This document shows, one piece after another, positions 14,960-24,028 of a stretch of DNA of 34,109 bases (position 1 is the first letter of the stretch; every line of letters starts with the position of its first letter). The translations under genes and the position numbers were made by a program. The notes beneath the pieces were generated by a model. The model did not search any database. It was not told the DNA's origin and was given only the letters and a program-made list of their open reading frames with translations. The stretch comes from UBA1724 sp963621575 (GTDB lineage: Bacteria > Verrucomicrobiota > Lentisphaeria > Oligosphaerales > Oligosphaeraceae): positions 1-34,109 of the forward strand of contig CAVFEH010000021.1 of assembly GCA_963621575.1 (NCBI GenBank). Reading direction: 5' to 3'.

Positions 14960-17413
14960 ATGGAACTCCTCTCTCCTGCCGGCAATCTGGAAACCGCCGT
15001 GGCCGCCTTTCACTATGGCGCCGACGCGGTCTACGTGGGACTCAAGCAATTCTCCGCCCGTGCGGATGCAGAGAACTTCACGATGGAGGACCTGGAGGTG
15101 CTGCTGGGAGTGGCCCACGACGACCGGGAGCATCCCCGGAAGGTCTACGTGGCCATCAACACCCTTTTGAGGCAGGAGGAGGTCCCACAGGTCGTCCCCA
15201 TGCTGCTGCGGCTGCGGGATCTGGGCGTGGACGCCCTTATCGTCCAGGATCTGGGAGTCGCGCATCTCGTGAAGACCTATCTCCCCGAGATGCCCCTCCA
15301 TGCTTCCACCCAGCTGGCCATCCACAACGTGGCTGGAATGGTGGAGTGCCGCGACCTTGGGTTTGACCGCGTCATCGCGGCACGCGAGGTCACCGAGCCG
15401 GAGCTGGCCCAGATGGCCGCGGTGCCGAATATTGAGTTGGAGGTCTTTGCGCACGGGGCGTTGTGCTACGGATACAGCGGCCTGTGCCTGCTCTCCAGCG
15501 TTCTTCACGACCACAGTGGCAACCGGGGCGACTGCTCCTACGTGTGCCGCAACTGCTGGTCGGTGGAGGGACAGGACGGCGAGACCCTCTCCGTGGGATG
15601 CCACTTGCTTTCCATGAAGGATTTGGCGTTGGGCGACACCGTCCAGACGCTCCAGGAGCTGGGCGTGGCCTCCGTGAAGCTGGAGGGCCGCAAGAAGACC
15701 CCGCTTTACGTGGCCGCCGTCACCAACTATTACCGCCATCTGTTGGACGGTGATTTCGAGCCTGGCCAGAAGCGCCAGTGCGAACAGGACATCCGGACGA
15801 TTTTCAGCCGTCCCTGGACCCGCTTCTGCTACAGTTCCGAGCATCCCGCCGGAGTCACCGACATCCAGGAGACAGGTCCCCGCGGATTCCCCGCCGGCGT
15901 GGCCCAGGAGGTCATCCGCGACGAGGATGGCCGTGACTGGCTACGATTCCATCTCATGGGACAGCCCTTGGAACGCCACGACGGGCTCCAGGTGGAACTT
16001 TCTGACCGCAGCCGTCCCTACGGCTTCCCCGTGGATGAGATCCGTCTTTTCCCCCAGGGCGGGAGCGAGACTTGGGAGAATGTCTTTGTGGCTGAGGACG
16101 GCAGCACCATCCAGGTGCCCCTCCCGGAGGACCATCCCGAGATTCCCGAGGGAGTCCCCGTCTTCTGCACCTCCAGCCAGGCGGTGAAGCGCCGTTATAC
16201 ATGGCCCTCCCTACGCCCGGATCTGGTGCGCAGCCGCTATCCTCTTTATGTGGAACTCCGGGTGGCGAAGAGCCATCTGGAGGCCGTGGCCCAGCCAACC
16301 CTGGGCGTGCGGGAACTCCCTGACGTGGTCACCGCCATGGAGCTGGACGAGCCCCTCAAGAGCAGCGCCAGCCGTTCCGCCGAACAATTGGAGGAGGATG
16401 CCCGGCGCGCCTTCGCCAAGCTGGGAGACACCCCCTTCCGGCTCCAGGATCTTCAGGTCTCCAATCCAGGGAAACTCTTCGTCCCTGTTTCCCTCCTGAA
16501 TGAGTTGCGGCGCCGTTGCGCACAGCAGGTGTCTGAGATGATGGTTCGGGAATGCGACCAGGAACAGGTGCGCATCCTGGCCGAGGAGGGGGATTGGAGC
16601 CCCGCGCGGCCGGCCTCCGTGGATGTGCCGGACCGCCCTGGCTGGGTTCTGAAGGTGGATCAGGCATTCTCTCTCAACCTCTTCACCCCTAAGGATCTGG
16701 AGGATGTGCACGAAGTCGTCTTTGACTTGGGCCGCCTTGCCGACGAGGAGATGGAGTCCCAGGTGGAGTTCCTCGCCCAACGCGTGGGCAAGGAGCGCAT
16801 CCGCCTGGCGCTGCCCGTGATTCAGCGTGACACCGGCCTCCACAAGTGGCGGGGCCCCCTCCGCAGGCTCTTCGTGGCGGGCTACCGCAAATGGCAGATC
16901 GCCAACCTGGGGGCGCTCCCTTGCCTTGCCGAGGTCAGCGTCACCCCTCAGAACACCTCCATCACCGCGGACTGGCCCCTCTATGTCCACAACGCCTCAG
17001 CCGCACGCTATCTCCTGGAGGGAGTGGGGCTGAAGAGGGTCACCCTCTCCGTTGACGACCTCCAGGAGAACACCCTGGGGCTCTTGAAGCGCCTGGGTGG
17101 CGTGGCGGAAGTGCCTGTCTTCCAGGATACAGCCCTGGCGATTTCCGCAGTGTGCGCCAACGTCTCCCTTAAGGGGCGCTGCGAGGGAGAGCTGTGCGAC
17201 TTCCGGGAGATGACCCTGGAGAACCGCGCAGGCGAAAGGCTCTTGGTGGTCAACGATCATTGCCAGAGCGTTTATCTGAGAAAGGAGCCTCTCCGCCGCG
17301 AGGGACTGGCCGCCAAGGCGGTGGCACACGGCGCGAAACTCCTCCGCGCGGACTTCTGCTGGAGGGACTGGTCTCCCAGACGGATTCATGAGATCTGGCA
17401 GGGACTGCGCTAA
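14960..17413 (+). CDS. Peptidase U32 family protein, RlhA-like
   Basis: An 817-residue U32 protein. The N-terminal U32 domain begins ELLSPAGNLETAVAAFHYGADAVYVG and contains the family block HGALCYGYSGLC (166-176) then GNRGDCSYVCRNC (188-199). Cys169, Cys176 and Cys192, plus Cys196 or a later Cys, are likely 4Fe-4S ligands. Better-studied members are RNA hydroxylases or ubiquinone hydroxylases rather than proteases; in E. coli, RlhA hydroxylates 23S rRNA C2501. The order of blocks and the long C-terminal region resemble the RlhA type, but this protein is roughly 160 residues longer than E. coli RlhA as I recall it. It follows proB after 102 nt with no clear ribosome site and ends at a strong terminator. 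Confidence 0.85.
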   Translation: MELLSPAGNLETAVAAFHYGADAVYVGLKQFSARADAENFTMEDLEVLLGVAHDDREHPRKVYVAINTLLRQEEVPQVVPMLLRLRDLGVDALIVQDLGVAHLVKTYLPEMPLHASTQLAIHNVAGMVECRDLGFDRVIAAREVTEPELAQMAAVPNIELEVFAHGALCYGYSGLCLLSSVLHDHSGNRGDCSYVCRNCWSVEGQDGETLSVGCHLLSMKDLALGDTVQTLQELGVASVKLEGRKKTPLYVAAVTNYYRHLLDGDFEPGQKRQCEQDIRTIFSRPWTRFCYSSEHPAGVTDIQETGPRGFPAGVAQEVIRDEDGRDWLRFHLMGQPLERHDGLQVELSDRSRPYGFPVDEIRLFPQGGSETWENVFVAEDGSTIQVPLPEDHPEIPEGVPVFCTSSQAVKRRYTWPSLRPDLVRSRYPLYVELRVAKSHLEAVAQPTLGVRELPDVVTAMELDEPLKSSASRSAEQLEEDARRAFAKLGDTPFRLQDLQVSNPGKLFVPVSLLNELRRRCAQQVSEMMVRECDQEQVRILAEEGDWSPARPASVDVPDRPGWVLKVDQAFSLNLFTPKDLEDVHEVVFDLGRLADEEMESQVEFLAQRVGKERIRLALPVIQRDTGLHKWRGPLRRLFVAGYRKWQIANLGALPCLAEVSVTPQNTSITADWPLYVHNASAARYLLEGVGLKRVTLSVDDLQENTLGLLKRLGGVAEVPVFQDTALAISAVCANVSLKGRCEGELCDFREMTLENRAGERLLVVNDHCQSVYLRKEPLRREGLAAKAVAHGAKLLRADFCWRDWSPRRIHEIWQGLR

Positions 17414-17428
17414 TCCAAAGAGAGACTG

Positions 17429-17464
17429 CAGCCGCACGCCGGGAGGGAAGCAGGGCGTCGGCTG
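17429..17464 (+). repeat. Inverted repeat upstream of the dnaK promoter
   Basis: CAGCCG-C-ACGCC (17429-17440) with GGCGT-CGGCTG (17454-17464), an 11-bp dyad with one bulged base. No T run follows. It is centred about 115 nt before the expected sigma-54 start site of dnaK, a usual distance for an activator (enhancer-binding protein) site. It may equally be a 3'-end mRNA hairpin of the U32 gene. Confidence 0.4.
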
Positions 17465-17475
17465 TCGCAGTGGCC

Positions 17476-17515
17476 GGGCGGGTGTGACACGGTGTCGCAT
17501 CCGCCCCCTTTTTTT
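17476..17515 (+). terminator. Strong intrinsic terminator after the U32 gene
   Basis: A 14-bp stem, GGGCGGGTGTGACA (17476-17489) with TGTCGCATCCGCCC (17493-17506), including two G-T pairs and a 3-nt loop, followed by CC and seven T (17509-17515). It separates the U32 gene from the dnaK promoter 22 nt downstream. Confidence 0.92.
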
Positions 17516-17536
17516 GCCTCGAAATCCTGGGTGTTT

Positions 17537-17553
17537 CTGGCACGTTCCTTGCT
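17537..17553 (+). promoter_or_regulatory. Sigma-54 (-24/-12) promoter of dnaK
   Basis: CTGGCACG-TTCC-TTGCT: TGGCAC (17538-17543), five bases, TTGCT (17549-17553). GG (17539-17540) and GC (17551-17552) are exactly 10 nt apart. This matches the RpoN consensus at every strongly conserved position. Expected start is about 17564, giving a leader of about 58 nt that contains the AGGAGG ribosome site. Two dyads lie 20-120 nt upstream. I see no CIRCE repeat and no sigma-70 or sigma-32 boxes nearby. Confidence 0.78.
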
Positions 17554-17621
17554 CTCCGGCGCGCCCGATTTTTGAACCGTGGAATTTCAAGAAAAACCAC
17601 TTTCCCGTAGGAGGTGCATTT

Positions 17622-19568
17622 ATGGATAAGGAAAAGATCACTGGAAAGGTGCTGGGTATTGACCTGGGCACCACAAATTCTTGCATGGCCGTCATGGACG
17701 GCTCCGAGACGAAGGTCATCCCCAACGCGGAGGGGCATCGAACCACTCCCTCCGTGGTCGCTTTCACCAAGAATGGCGAGCGTCTGGTGGGTGAGCAGGC
17801 CAAACGTCAGGCCGTGGCCAACCCCACCGGCACGATCTACTCCATCAAGCGTTTCATGGGACGCCGCCTGGACGAGTGCCAGGACGACGTGGCCCGCGTT
17901 CCCTTCAAGGTCGTCGCCTCTCCCAACGGGGACGCGGCTGTCCAAGTGGGCGACAAGACCTACACTCCCCCTGAAATCTCTGCCATGATTCTGCAGAAGT
18001 TGAAGCAGGACGCCGAGGCCTTCTTGGGGGAGACCGTCTCTGACGTCGTCATCACGGTCCCCGCTTACTTCAACGATCGTCAGCGTCAGGCTACTCGTGA
18101 CGCCGGTCGTATCGCCGGCATGAATGTCCGGCGGATCATCAACGAGCCCACCGCGGCCTCTTTGGCCTACGGCATGGACAAGAAGAAGGACGAGAAGATC
18201 GCAGTCTATGACTTGGGTGGCGGCACCTTCGATATCTCCATCCTGGACTTGGGCGAGGGCACCTGCGAGGTCATGGCCACCAACGGCGACACCCATCTGG
18301 GCGGCGATGATTTTGACGCGGCGATCATTGACTGGCTGGCGGATGACTTCAAGGCCTCCCATGGCATCGACTTGAAGAAGGAGCCCGTTGGCTTCCAGCG
18401 GCTGAAGGAGGCTGCGGAGAAGGCCAAGTGCGAGCTTTCCACTGCCATGAGCACCGAGATCAACCTGCCCTTCATCGCGAGCGTCAACAACGAGCCCAAG
18501 CACCTGCAGGTCACTCTGAGCCGCGCCAAGCTGGAGCAACTCACGGACAGCCTCTGCGCCAGGACTCTGGCTCCTTGTCAGAACTGCCTGCGGGATGCCA
18601 AGCTCTCCAGCAGCCAGATCAACGAGGTTGTCATGGTGGGCGGCATGAGCCGTATGCCTCTGGTGAACAAGACGGCTTCCGACATCTTCGGCCGCACCCC
18701 CAACAAGAGCGTGAACCCCGACGAGTGCGTGGCCATCGGCGCCGCCATCCAGGGCGGCGTGCTTCGCGGCGAGGTCAACGACGTGTTGCTGTTGGATGTG
18801 ACTCCCCTGTCCCTGGGCATCGAGACCCTGGGCGGTGTCTGCACGAAGCTCATTGCCCGCAACACCACCATCCCCGTCAAGAAGAGCGAGATCTTCTCCA
18901 CCGCCAGCGACAATCAGCCCTCAGTTGAGATCCGGGTGCTGCAGGGCGAGCGCCCCATGGCCGCCGACAACAAGGAGATCGGCAGCTTCCGCCTGGACGG
19001 CATTCCCAGCGCCCCCAAAGGCGTCCCGCAGATCGAGGTCACCTTCGATATCGACGCTAACGGCCTGCTGAAGGTCTCTGCCAAGGATCTGGGCACCGGC
19101 AAGGAGCAGAAGGTCACCATCACCAGCTCCAGCGGCCTTTCCGAGGAGCAGATCCAGCAGATGGTCCACGACGCCGAGCTCCACGCCGAGGAAGACAAGC
19201 GCCAGCGCGAGAAGGTCGACACCAGGAACCAGGCCGAGTCGGTCATCTACCAGACCGAGAAGCAGCTCCAGGAGAATGGTGACAAGGTGCCCGCCGAGAT
19301 CAAGTCCAAGCTGGAGGGCGACATCGCCAAGCTGAAGGATGCTGTGAAGGCGGACGACACCGAGCAGATGAAGTCCATCATGGCCGATATGGAGAAGGAG
19401 ATGCACGCTTTCGCCCAGGAGCTTTACAAGAATGTGAATCCCCAGGGGAACGCCCAGCAGGCCGGACCGAATCCCGGAACCCAGAATTCCGGTGACAACG
19501 GCAGCGGCGGCAATGGCGACAACAGCGGCGACGGCAACGTTTTCGACGCCGAGTACCACAAGGACTAA
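17622..19568 (+). CDS. dnaK: Hsp70 chaperone DnaK
   Basis: A 648-residue Hsp70, the usual length. The ATPase domain starts VLGIDLGTTNSCMAVMDG, with YFNDRQRQATRDAGRIAG, the INEPTAASLAYG linker block and the phosphate-2 motif DLGGGTFDIS. The substrate domain includes LLLDVTPLSLGIET and is followed by the helical lid and a Gly/Asn/Ser-rich tail ending VFDAEYHKD, a variant of the usual acidic DnaK end. The ATG at 17622 follows a perfect TAGGAGG; upstream in-frame codons run back through the terminator and are not coding. grpE and dnaJ are not adjacent; groESL is. Confidence 0.98.
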   Translation: MDKEKITGKVLGIDLGTTNSCMAVMDGSETKVIPNAEGHRTTPSVVAFTKNGERLVGEQAKRQAVANPTGTIYSIKRFMGRRLDECQDDVARVPFKVVASPNGDAAVQVGDKTYTPPEISAMILQKLKQDAEAFLGETVSDVVITVPAYFNDRQRQATRDAGRIAGMNVRRIINEPTAASLAYGMDKKKDEKIAVYDLGGGTFDISILDLGEGTCEVMATNGDTHLGGDDFDAAIIDWLADDFKASHGIDLKKEPVGFQRLKEAAEKAKCELSTAMSTEINLPFIASVNNEPKHLQVTLSRAKLEQLTDSLCARTLAPCQNCLRDAKLSSSQINEVVMVGGMSRMPLVNKTASDIFGRTPNKSVNPDECVAIGAAIQGGVLRGEVNDVLLLDVTPLSLGIETLGGVCTKLIARNTTIPVKKSEIFSTASDNQPSVEIRVLQGERPMAADNKEIGSFRLDGIPSAPKGVPQIEVTFDIDANGLLKVSAKDLGTGKEQKVTITSSSGLSEEQIQQMVHDAELHAEEDKRQREKVDTRNQAESVIYQTEKQLQENGDKVPAEIKSKLEGDIAKLKDAVKADDTEQMKSIMADMEKEMHAFAQELYKNVNPQGNAQQAGPNPGTQNSGDNGSGGNGDNSGDGNVFDAEYHKD

Positions 19569-19569
19569 G

Positions 19570-19601
19570 GCCGTTTCCTCCTCCCGAGGAAGGCATTTTT
19601 C
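19570..19601 (+). terminator. Probable terminator after dnaK
   Basis: GCC-GT-TTCCTC (19570-19580) with GAGGAA-GGC (19586-19594), a 9-bp stem with a two-base bulge and a 5-nt loop, followed by ATTTTTCTT. It starts 2 nt after the dnaK stop. The 3' arm and T run overlap the candidate groES -24/-12 element. Confidence 0.65.
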
Positions 19602-19606
19602 TTGCA
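19591..19606 (+). promoter_or_regulatory. Possible sigma-54 element of groESL
   Basis: AGGCAT-N5-TTGCA, with GG (19592-19593) and GC (19604-19605) exactly 10 nt apart and TTGCA matching the -12 consensus. The -24 box differs from TGGCAC at the first and last base. It lies 87 nt before groES. It overlaps the dnaK terminator, whose T run could explain part of the match, so this is less certain than the dnaK promoter. No CIRCE element is present. Confidence 0.42.
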
Positions 19607-19624
19607 CTTGTAAACGCAACAGGT

Positions 19625-19652
19625 CGGAGGGCGCCCCCTTGGGCGCCCTCCG
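19625..19652 (+). repeat. Perfect 12-bp hairpin in the groES leader
   Basis: CGGAGGGCGCCC (19625-19636) and GGGCGCCCTCCG (19641-19652) form a perfect 12-bp GC stem with a CCTT loop. No T run follows. It lies 40 nt before groES, just after the expected start site of the candidate promoter. It could stabilise the mRNA, act in thermal or factor-dependent control, or be a protein-binding dyad. Confidence 0.6.
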
Positions 19653-19692
19653 GCTCCCACCACAAAAACCATAACAACAGAGGAAATCAAAC

Positions 19693-19983
19693 ATGTCTAC
19701 CATCAGACCGTTAGGTGACCGCGTCTTCGTCGAGCCCGTCGAAGAGACCGTGGAGCAGAAGGGCGGCATCTATCTGCCCGACACCGCCCGTGAGAAGCCC
19801 CTGAAGGCGAAGGTCATCTCCGTTGGCCCCGGCCGCCGTGACGAAAACGGCAAGCTGGTCCCCATGGAAGTCAAGGCCGGCGAGTTCGTTCTCACCAGCA
19901 AGTACGGTGGCACCGAGATCAAGATTGACGACAAGACCTACAAGATCCTGTCCAGCTCCGATATCCTGGCCGTCGTGGAGTAA
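19693..19983 (+). CDS. groES: Co-chaperonin GroES
   Basis: A 96-residue GroES, usual length. It is the heptameric lid of the GroEL folding chamber. The N-terminal STIRPLGDRVFVEPVE, the mobile loop region (about 17-35, EQKGGIYLPDTAREKP), VGPGRRDENGK and the C-terminal DDKTYKILSSSDILAVVE are all typical. AGAGGA is the ribosome site. groEL follows after 104 nt, the normal groESL order. The gap between them (19984-20087) shows no terminator and ends in a good AAGGAG site. Confidence 0.97.
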   Translation: MSTIRPLGDRVFVEPVEETVEQKGGIYLPDTAREKPLKAKVISVGPGRRDENGKLVPMEVKAGEFVLTSKYGGTEIKIDDKTYKILSSSDILAVVE

Positions 19984-20087
19984 CCCCACGGTTCGTTTTC
20001 CCTCCCCGGCGGCGACGGGCACCGACGAGGTCCGCCCCTCCCGCCCGGTTTCCAAGTTTCAAGCATTTAACAAGGAGTTTCTAGACT

Positions 20088-21725
<1,638 letters not shown>

Positions 21726-21754
21726 TGCCGTAGATTCCTCCTCGGAACTGCAAG

Positions 21755-21796
21755 CCCCTTCCCCGTTGTTCATTGACGGGGAAGGGGTCTTTTTTT
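21755..21796 (+). terminator. Strong intrinsic terminator after groEL
   Basis: A perfect 12-bp stem, CCCCTTCCCCGT (21755-21766) with ACGGGGAAGGGG (21776-21787), with a 9-nt loop and then TCTTTTTTT. It isolates groESL from the SPFH operon. Confidence 0.95.
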
Positions 21797-21976
21797 GTTT
21801 CTGGATGGTCTGGCAGCGAACGGGGGGAGGGCGTCTGGGGGAGGCGCACGTAAAATGCGTGTGGAAAAATCGGCGGAGCGCAGGCTGTTCTTTCGTCGGT
21901 GAAAAATAGGGATATATTAGGGAAATCTGTTTTGCCTCTCCCTAGTACAGACTCCGTATCGTCGCATACTGTTTCC
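21797..21976 (+). promoter_or_regulatory. Upstream region of the SPFH operon
   Basis: A 180-nt gap without a recognisable gene. It contains AGGGATATATTAGGG at 21908-21922; TATATT (21913-21918) is a good -10 candidate in the same context as at 1153 and 8247, but no convincing -35 lies 16-18 nt upstream. The downstream leader is about 55 nt, C/T-rich and without a Shine-Dalgarno. I see no -24/-12 element here. An in-frame GTG at 21899 would add 26 residues to the first SPFH protein and overlap this motif, so I do not use it. Confidence 0.3.
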
Positions 21977-23941
21977 ATGAAAGAAATCAGCTATCGTCCC
22001 CGGAACCTATCCCTTGCCGTCATGGGCGCCGGGATTGTCTTTTTGGTAGTGGGGCTCTTCCTGGGCCAGTCCGGCCACGCGAAGTCCATGACCCCTGCCT
22101 GCATTGCCGCCGTAGTCACTGCACTGCTGGGCCTCCTGGCCGCGGGGCGCACCATTTTTGAGCGCCGCCAGCGTCAGGAGGAACGGGACGCCGTGGAATA
22201 TCACCGCCAGCATGGCGCCACGGATCTTTTCGGTGACGCGGACGAGGCGGTCCGCCTTGCCACCCGGTCGAATCGGCAGTTCACCAAGTATTTCATCCCC
22301 GCCGCCACCGTTGGCATTGGCGTCGCGCTGGGCGTGGTGGTGCTGAACCGCTGGAATTCCCTGCGTTATCTGGACTATCAGTACATCGTCCAGAATCCTC
22401 TTTCCCTGGCTATCCTGGCCTTCTGCTGCTGCATTGCCACCTTGGTGGCCGGAAGCTTCTTCATTGGCGTCTCCCGGGAGCCCGGGTGCCGCTGGGTGCG
22501 TCCCGCAGCCGCCTGGCTGCTCCTGACCGGCTTCTTCTTCCTCCTGGGAAGCGTCATCTATTTCAGCCGCCACTTCAACCGCTTCCAGGAGAGCCTGGAC
22601 CGCTCCCTTACCAAACTGGGGCTGGTTGTCCTGGGAGTCTTGGCGGTGGAGATGATCCTCTCTTTTGTCATTGAATTTTATCGCCCCAGGATGCCCAACG
22701 AGGAGGAACGGCCCCTTCCTGAAAGCCGTCTGCTCTCCTTCTTCACTGAGCCCGGCAGCATGGCCCGGAATGTGGCGCGGTCCCTGGACTACCAGTTCGG
22801 GTTCCGTGTTTCTGACGTCTGGTTCTACCATTTCCTGGAACGCACCATCGTCCCTCTCTTCATGGTCATGGTCTTGGCCTTTTGGCTCATGACCTGCATC
22901 GTGGTTGTGGACTCCTCCGAGACCGCCATGCGCGAGCGCTTCGGGCGGGTCGTCTCTGCGGAGCCCATGGGGCCCGGCGTTTACTTCAAGCTTCCCTACC
23001 CCTTTGAGAACATCTACCGTTTCTCCTCCGACAAGGTCCAGGAGCTCACCATTGGTGGCCACAATGAGGACGAGAAAGAGGCCATGGCCGCGAAGGACGA
23101 CGAGGAGGACGACGGCCACGGCCATTCCCATGGCGGCAAGAAGCACGAAAAGAACGAGGCGGTTATCCTATGGAATGTGGAGGAGGACCATGCCGACGAG
23201 GGGCACTTCCTGGTGGGCGCCCGCAATGTCGGCAATATTGACTTGGAGGTCCAGGTCAGCGGCAGCCAGCTGGGACAGTATGGCGTGGGACTCTTCAGCG
23301 CCCACATCCCCCTTTTCTTCCGTGTTAAGGACCTCTATGAATACGCCTACCAGAACCGCCAGACTGCCGGGATTCTCAAGAACCTGGCTCAGCGCGAACT
23401 GCTGCTCTATTTCATTCAGTGTGATTGGGGCGACCTGCTCGGGGCCGGACGCGGAAAGGCCATGGAGGTGCTCAAGGGGCGCATCCAGAAGGCTGCGGAC
23501 GACCTGGAACTGGGCGTGGAAATCGTCTTCGTGGCCCTGACGGGCATCCATCCGCCTTTTGGTGTCGGGCAGTCCTTTGACCGCATCACCTCCGCCACCG
23601 TGGACCGGAAGCGCATGGTGCAGGACGCCGAGACGGTTGCCAACAGCAACCGCGTCATCTCCGAGGCCATGAGCCAGCAGATTCTCAGTGGGGCCCAGGC
23701 CTACAAGGAGACCCAGGTGGTGGCCGCCCAGGCCGATGCACAGCGCTACAGCGGTCAGCTGCTCTGCTATCAGGCGGCCCCCCGGCAGTATATGCTGAAC
23801 AGCTACTACGATGTCTTCCTCCGGGAGGGCGCGGCGGTCCGGAAGTACGTGGTCACCGGCAACTCCGACCGCCAAGTCTTCTGGCTGAACCTGGAGAAGA
23901 AGGTCAAGAGCGGTATGCTCGATTTGAGTCTCCCCCAGTAA
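21977..23941 (+). CDS. Polytopic SPFH (HflK-like) membrane protein with His-rich insert
   Basis: A 654-residue protein. The N-terminal half is a membrane region with about seven hydrophobic segments (11-31, 41-58, 106-124, 141-163, 177-196, 213-232, 291-312). An SPFH/band 7 domain begins just after the last one (SETAMRERFGRVVSAEPMGPGVYFKLPYPFENIYRF, 314-349). Within it is a charged insert (362-410) rich in Asp, Glu and His: DGHGHSHGG at 379-387 and more His to 410. The C-terminal part (about 500-600) is helical, as in HflK/stomatins. E. coli HflK has a single N-terminal TM, so this layout is unusual. First gene of a five-gene operon, 87 nt before the HflC-like gene. The start has no Shine-Dalgarno. 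A scaffold for a membrane microdomain or protease/transport complex is inferred. Confidence 0.8.
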   Translation: MKEISYRPRNLSLAVMGAGIVFLVVGLFLGQSGHAKSMTPACIAAVVTALLGLLAAGRTIFERRQRQEERDAVEYHRQHGATDLFGDADEAVRLATRSNRQFTKYFIPAATVGIGVALGVVVLNRWNSLRYLDYQYIVQNPLSLAILAFCCCIATLVAGSFFIGVSREPGCRWVRPAAAWLLLTGFFFLLGSVIYFSRHFNRFQESLDRSLTKLGLVVLGVLAVEMILSFVIEFYRPRMPNEEERPLPESRLLSFFTEPGSMARNVARSLDYQFGFRVSDVWFYHFLERTIVPLFMVMVLAFWLMTCIVVVDSSETAMRERFGRVVSAEPMGPGVYFKLPYPFENIYRFSSDKVQELTIGGHNEDEKEAMAAKDDEEDDGHGHSHGGKKHEKNEAVILWNVEEDHADEGHFLVGARNVGNIDLEVQVSGSQLGQYGVGLFSAHIPLFFRVKDLYEYAYQNRQTAGILKNLAQRELLLYFIQCDWGDLLGAGRGKAMEVLKGRIQKAADDLELGVEIVFVALTGIHPPFGVGQSFDRITSATVDRKRMVQDAETVANSNRVISEAMSQQILSGAQAYKETQVVAAQADAQRYSGQLLCYQAAPRQYMLNSYYDVFLREGAAVRKYVVTGNSDRQVFWLNLEKKVKSGMLDLSLPQ

Positions 23942-24028
23942 CGAGAGGAACGGAACTCTCCCTCCTGCGCGCACGCTTTTCCCATCCCCTTCCCGAACAT
24001 GATGGCAAACTCCCTACAGGATAATACG

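Noticed and set aside
17388..17621. N-terminal 78-codon extension of dnaK
   Set aside because: It passes through a strong terminator and the sigma-54 promoter; DnaK normally begins at the GKVLGIDLGTTNS region that follows the ATG at 17622.
19569..20087. CIRCE (HrcA) operator near groESL or dnaK
   Set aside because: No TTAGCACTC-N9-GAGTGCTAA or close variant is present in either upstream region.
21899..21976. GTG start giving the first SPFH protein 26 extra residues
   Set aside because: It overlaps the candidate promoter; the added residues are not hydrophobic or conserved, while the ATG at 21977 directly precedes the first TM.
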